A stretch of 43,439 nt of DNA from NCBI GenBank assembly GCA_963725415.1, contig CAVRZY010000245.1, positions 1-43,439 of the forward strand. Reading direction: 5' to 3'. Every line of letters begins with the position of its first letter. Positions within the stretch are counted from its first letter, which is position 1. Origin of the DNA: CAVRZY01 sp963725415 (GTDB lineage Bacteria > Acidobacteriota > Terriglobia > Bryobacterales > Bryobacteraceae). The notes beneath the pieces are model-generated. The model did no database searches. It saw only the letters and a program-made list of their open reading frames with translations, and was not told the origin of the DNA. A program made the position numbers and the translations under genes. Below are positions 41,235-43,439 of this stretch, in pieces.

Positions 41235-42301
41235 CTACGGCAGCCAGCAGCGAAGTGCCTGCCCATATGCGCACACTGGACACTTGAGGACTGCAAACAG
41301 GTGATATGTGCCCGCGGTCCTCTCCTGCGGGCGTCGGTGACACGCCGCCGTCCGCAACGCTCTCGCCATGAGGCCGATGCACGAGGATGAAACCATGGCT
41401 CGCACGTACTGCAATTGCCTCCTGAACCACAAGGGGCCACCGGCGGCCGGTCAATTCCCGTCAAGCCCGGAAACCCGGTCGTTTCGAGATGCTCCACGGT
41501 CAGCCCGAGCTTGCCGGCCAGTAACACGATGGCCCGGGGCGAGAGATATTGGAGGTGCTCCAGATCCACCCGGAAGCCGACCCACTCTCGCGCCGAGTTA
41601 AGGTCCTGGCCGGCAGCCCCACCATTCGGCGTCCAGATGCTGATCACTCCCCCTTCCCTCAGGCTGCGGACCGCGGTTTCTAGAAATTGCGCTGGCTCGA
41701 CCAAGTGCTGCACCAGATCGTTTAGCACGATCGCGTCGACCGGGCCCGCCTCCGCAAGGCACCCCGACAGGTCGCCATACACGAGCAGCCCAAGATACTG
41801 CTGAACGAAATCACGGGCCTCCTCAGAAATTTCGACGCCGAGCGGCTCCGCGCCGCGGACCTGCAATGACAGCAGAAAGCTGCCAAGCCCGCACCCGATG
41901 TCCACAACACGCCTGCCATCCAAGGTCGCCAGGATGGCCGTCAAGCGGCTGATGCGTACGTCTGCACGGGCGTTCTCGCGTGCGGTCCGTGTCATGACCC
42001 TTGCAGTCCGCGCATCAAGCCGGGCCGGGCGGAAAGACCGCCAATAGCCCTGGTAGAAACTGACCAACCTCTCCGGGGTGGGGATTGAGCTCACGTACCA
42101 GACCGCGCACGCGGCGCAGTATGCGACCGGCAGGTCATCCGGGCGGCGCAGTATCGCTTCACGCCACGCCCCACAAAACGGACATAACCGCGGCGCCAAA
42201 TCCTCCGGCGCCCAACGGGGGATCCGGTAGTCGAGTGGCGCCAACTTGGGGAGGCCCGCGAGTGCGCCCGAAGTCGTCAGCGCTGTCAGCCGTTCCATCA
42301 A
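41235..42301 (-). CDS. SAM-dependent methyltransferase with zinc-binding start (frameshifted near the C-terminus)
   Basis: Zinc-ribbon-like Cys40, Cys43, Cys62 and Cys65 precede motif I (VVDIGCGLGSFLLSL), then PLGVEISEEARDFV and VDAIVLNDLVQHLVEPAQF. The frame is good to GIDRPPVAP. A C4/G4 run at 41433-41436 then lacks one base; the uncorrected frame continues to 41189, overlapping the GT39-like gene. Restoring it gives LWFRRQLQYVRAMV and an ending GTYHLFAVLKCPVCAYG, stop at 41235, 355 residues. The start overlaps the upstream methyltransferase stop by 4 bp. Confidence 0.8.
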
Positions 42302-43212
42302 AGCGGTTGGTTTAGTTCGACCGCTCGAATCTCAGAATCGGACTTGACGCAACCACGTCTACGCAGGCAGGCACCGTACGTGGTCGCGAGCAGGCGGCCC
42401 GACGGCGGTTCGAGACGGCGAAGCCAGTTGTATGTGCGACGTAAGTAGTGCTTAAGTGCCCTTACCAATGGATGATCCAGAAGACGACGAGCAGGGTACA
42501 TGGGATAGATGCTATTATCCGTGGTCAGTACCCGAAGAGGATGGACCACCTTCTCGGGATAAACCAAGGAGAAAGAGGTTTGTAGCGAGTCCAAAAGGCG
42601 CTCATATGAGGTTGGGCCCAGTTCCCAATTACCGGACAGGCCCACGTCGAACGTGAGCACGAACAGTCCGCCTGGACGAAGGATTCGCGCAACCTCAAAG
42701 ATCACGCCCTCAAAGTCAGGTATGTGCTCCAGTACGCTGATACAGTAAACGCAGTCAACGGATGCCGTCTCCAAGGCGATTGCGCGCGCGTCGGACAACA
42801 GGGAAGTCACGGCGCCACGGCCAGCGGACACAGTGCGGATAGCGCGGTTCACAGACGACGTTGCCCTGGAATCAGCATCAACGGCAATGACGCTGAAACC
42901 CAGCCGGGCGACAGCGAATGGAAAGAAGGTAGCGCCCGACCCAAGATCCACGACCTGAGGCAACGGATGACCAGAGGGTTTGCCGGAGTGCGATTGCAGA
43001 TATTGCAGATGATGGTAGACGAAAGGGTATTCCCACACCCTGATGCAGTTGTGAAGGGGATGTCTAGGCCATGGATAATCGGGACAGTGGGGTTGTGCGG
43101 CGGTTAACTCGCTCTGGATTGATTCCAGGTGCGAGAACAGAGAATGCCACAGCGGCGTGGAGAGATCGTCAAGCGAAGCGAGCCCAGAACGGTTGAACGG
43201 GTTCTCAGACAA
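42298..43212 (-). CDS. Class I SAM-dependent methyltransferase
   Basis: About 304 residues. Motif I QVVDLGSGATFFPFAVARLG, then VIAVDADSRAT; VDCVYCISVLEHIPDFEGVI and ARILRPGGLFVLTFDVGLSG follow, a normal methyltransferase core. The start is uncertain. The open frame reaches 43383 but its first part shadows the flippase gene, so TTG 43212 just past that gene's stop is used; a frameshift upstream could also hide the start. A 15-bp tandem repeat encoding LSENP twice lies here. It overlaps the downstream methyltransferase gene by 4 bp. Confidence 0.75.
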   Translation of the reverse strand: MSENPFNRSGLASLDDLSTPLWHSLFSHLESIQSELTAAQPHCPDYPWPRHPLHNCIRVWEYPFVYHHLQYLQSHSGKPSGHPLPQVVDLGSGATFFPFAVARLGFSVIAVDADSRATSSVNRAIRTVSAGRGAVTSLLSDARAIALETASVDCVYCISVLEHIPDFEGVIFEVARILRPGGLFVLTFDVGLSGNWELGPTSYERLLDSLQTSFSLVYPEKVVHPLRVLTTDNSIYPMYPARRLLDHPLVRALKHYLRRTYNWLRRLEPPSGRLLATTYGACLRRRGCVKSDSEIRAVELNQPL

Positions 43213-43219
43213 CGGGTTC

Positions 43220-43439
43220 TCAGACAGGTGCCACAACCGCTGCTGTGGCGGTAGCTGAAGGTGTGTGAATCCGCCGGAGCACGGCCGCGGCGAACCAGAA
43301 GGTCCATAAAGCATGCACGAGATATGCGGCAAAGTAAGCAGAAGCGAGGCCCTGGGCCCCCCAGCCCAAACCGAGGAGCACATGGGTGGAGACGAGAAGG
43401 CAAGCAGCCCAGCCAGCGTTCATGAAGAAACCGGCCCAC
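43220..43439 (-). CDS. C-terminal end of a polytopic membrane protein, probably Wzx-type flippase
   Basis: About 72 codons running in from the right edge. FFMNAGWAACLLVSTHVLLG, then YFAAYLVHALWTFWFAAAVL form two membrane spans, with a short charged tail ending VVAPV. Position at the head of the polysaccharide run, together with the Wzy-like and WecA-like genes, suggests an oligosaccharide flippase. The fragment alone does not prove it. Confidence 0.5.
   Translation of the reverse strand, partial: WAGFFMNAGWAACLLVSTHVLLGLGWGAQGLASAYFAAYLVHALWTFWFAAAVLRRIHTPSATATAAVVAPV

Overview
The window is GC-rich bacterial chromosome with dense, mostly minus-strand genes. The mix (PIG-L deacetylase, mandelate-racemase-like enolase, TAT-exported Gfo/Idh oxidoreductase, many toxin-antitoxin pairs, a large surface-polysaccharide locus) resembles Acidobacteriota of the Bryobacterales/Solibacter type. 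That placement is inference from gene content; no rRNA or tRNA gene was seen.

Region 1 (1-4.6 kb) holds metabolic genes (partial PIG-L deacetylase, enolase-superfamily enzyme, serine beta-lactamase-like hydrolase, Gfo/Idh/MocA oxidoreductase) and an MNT/HEPN toxin-antitoxin pair whose HEPN gene has an in-frame stop.

Region 2 (4.7-15.5 kb) is the most interesting part: an apparently undescribed RiPP-type peptide system. Two 57-residue paralogous precursor peptides (YxxP leader motif, FETLALxCGK block, second conserved Cys, C-terminal Ser) each lie 17 bp downstream of a large exported beta-propeller-like protein. They are followed by an S24/S26-type peptidase, an HPr-kinase-like kinase, a PqqD-like peptide-binding protein and a radical SAM/SPASM enzyme, then an ABC exporter and a PF14907-type nucleotidyltransferase. 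The block exists as a tandem duplication of about 4.9 kb. The downstream copy has lost about 2.17 kb, fusing in frame the N-terminal half of the peptidase to the C-terminal SPASM tail of the radical SAM enzyme. A PqqD fragment and two matching 18-bp palindromes lie at the junction.

Region 3 (15.5-43.4 kb) is a surface-polysaccharide/O-antigen-type cluster on the minus strand: WecA-like initiating transferase, WbuB-like glycosyltransferase, WecB epimerase, heparinase II/III-like protein, bi-domain oxidoreductase, CapK/PaaK-like ligase, ICMT-like methyltransferase, DUF362 protein, several GT4 transferases, a Wzy/O-antigen-ligase-like membrane protein, a GT39-like transferase, three methyltransferases and the end of a probable flippase. 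Its start (17-25 kb) is rearranged. Remnants of a second heparinase gene and a second oxidoreductase gene flank an MNT/HEPN module, a near-identical 637-bp direct repeat carries a RelE-like toxin-antitoxin pair, and a DUF433/DUF5615 pair occupies the matching slot in the intact copy. These toxin-antitoxin genes run on the plus strand, against the biosynthetic genes. Degenerate heptanucleotide repeats are scattered over these junctions.

Four genes (nucleotidyltransferase, second propeller, one glycosyltransferase, one methyltransferase) each carry a single-base frameshift, three in or beside short homopolymers. This may be real decay or uncorrected indel error in the assembly.
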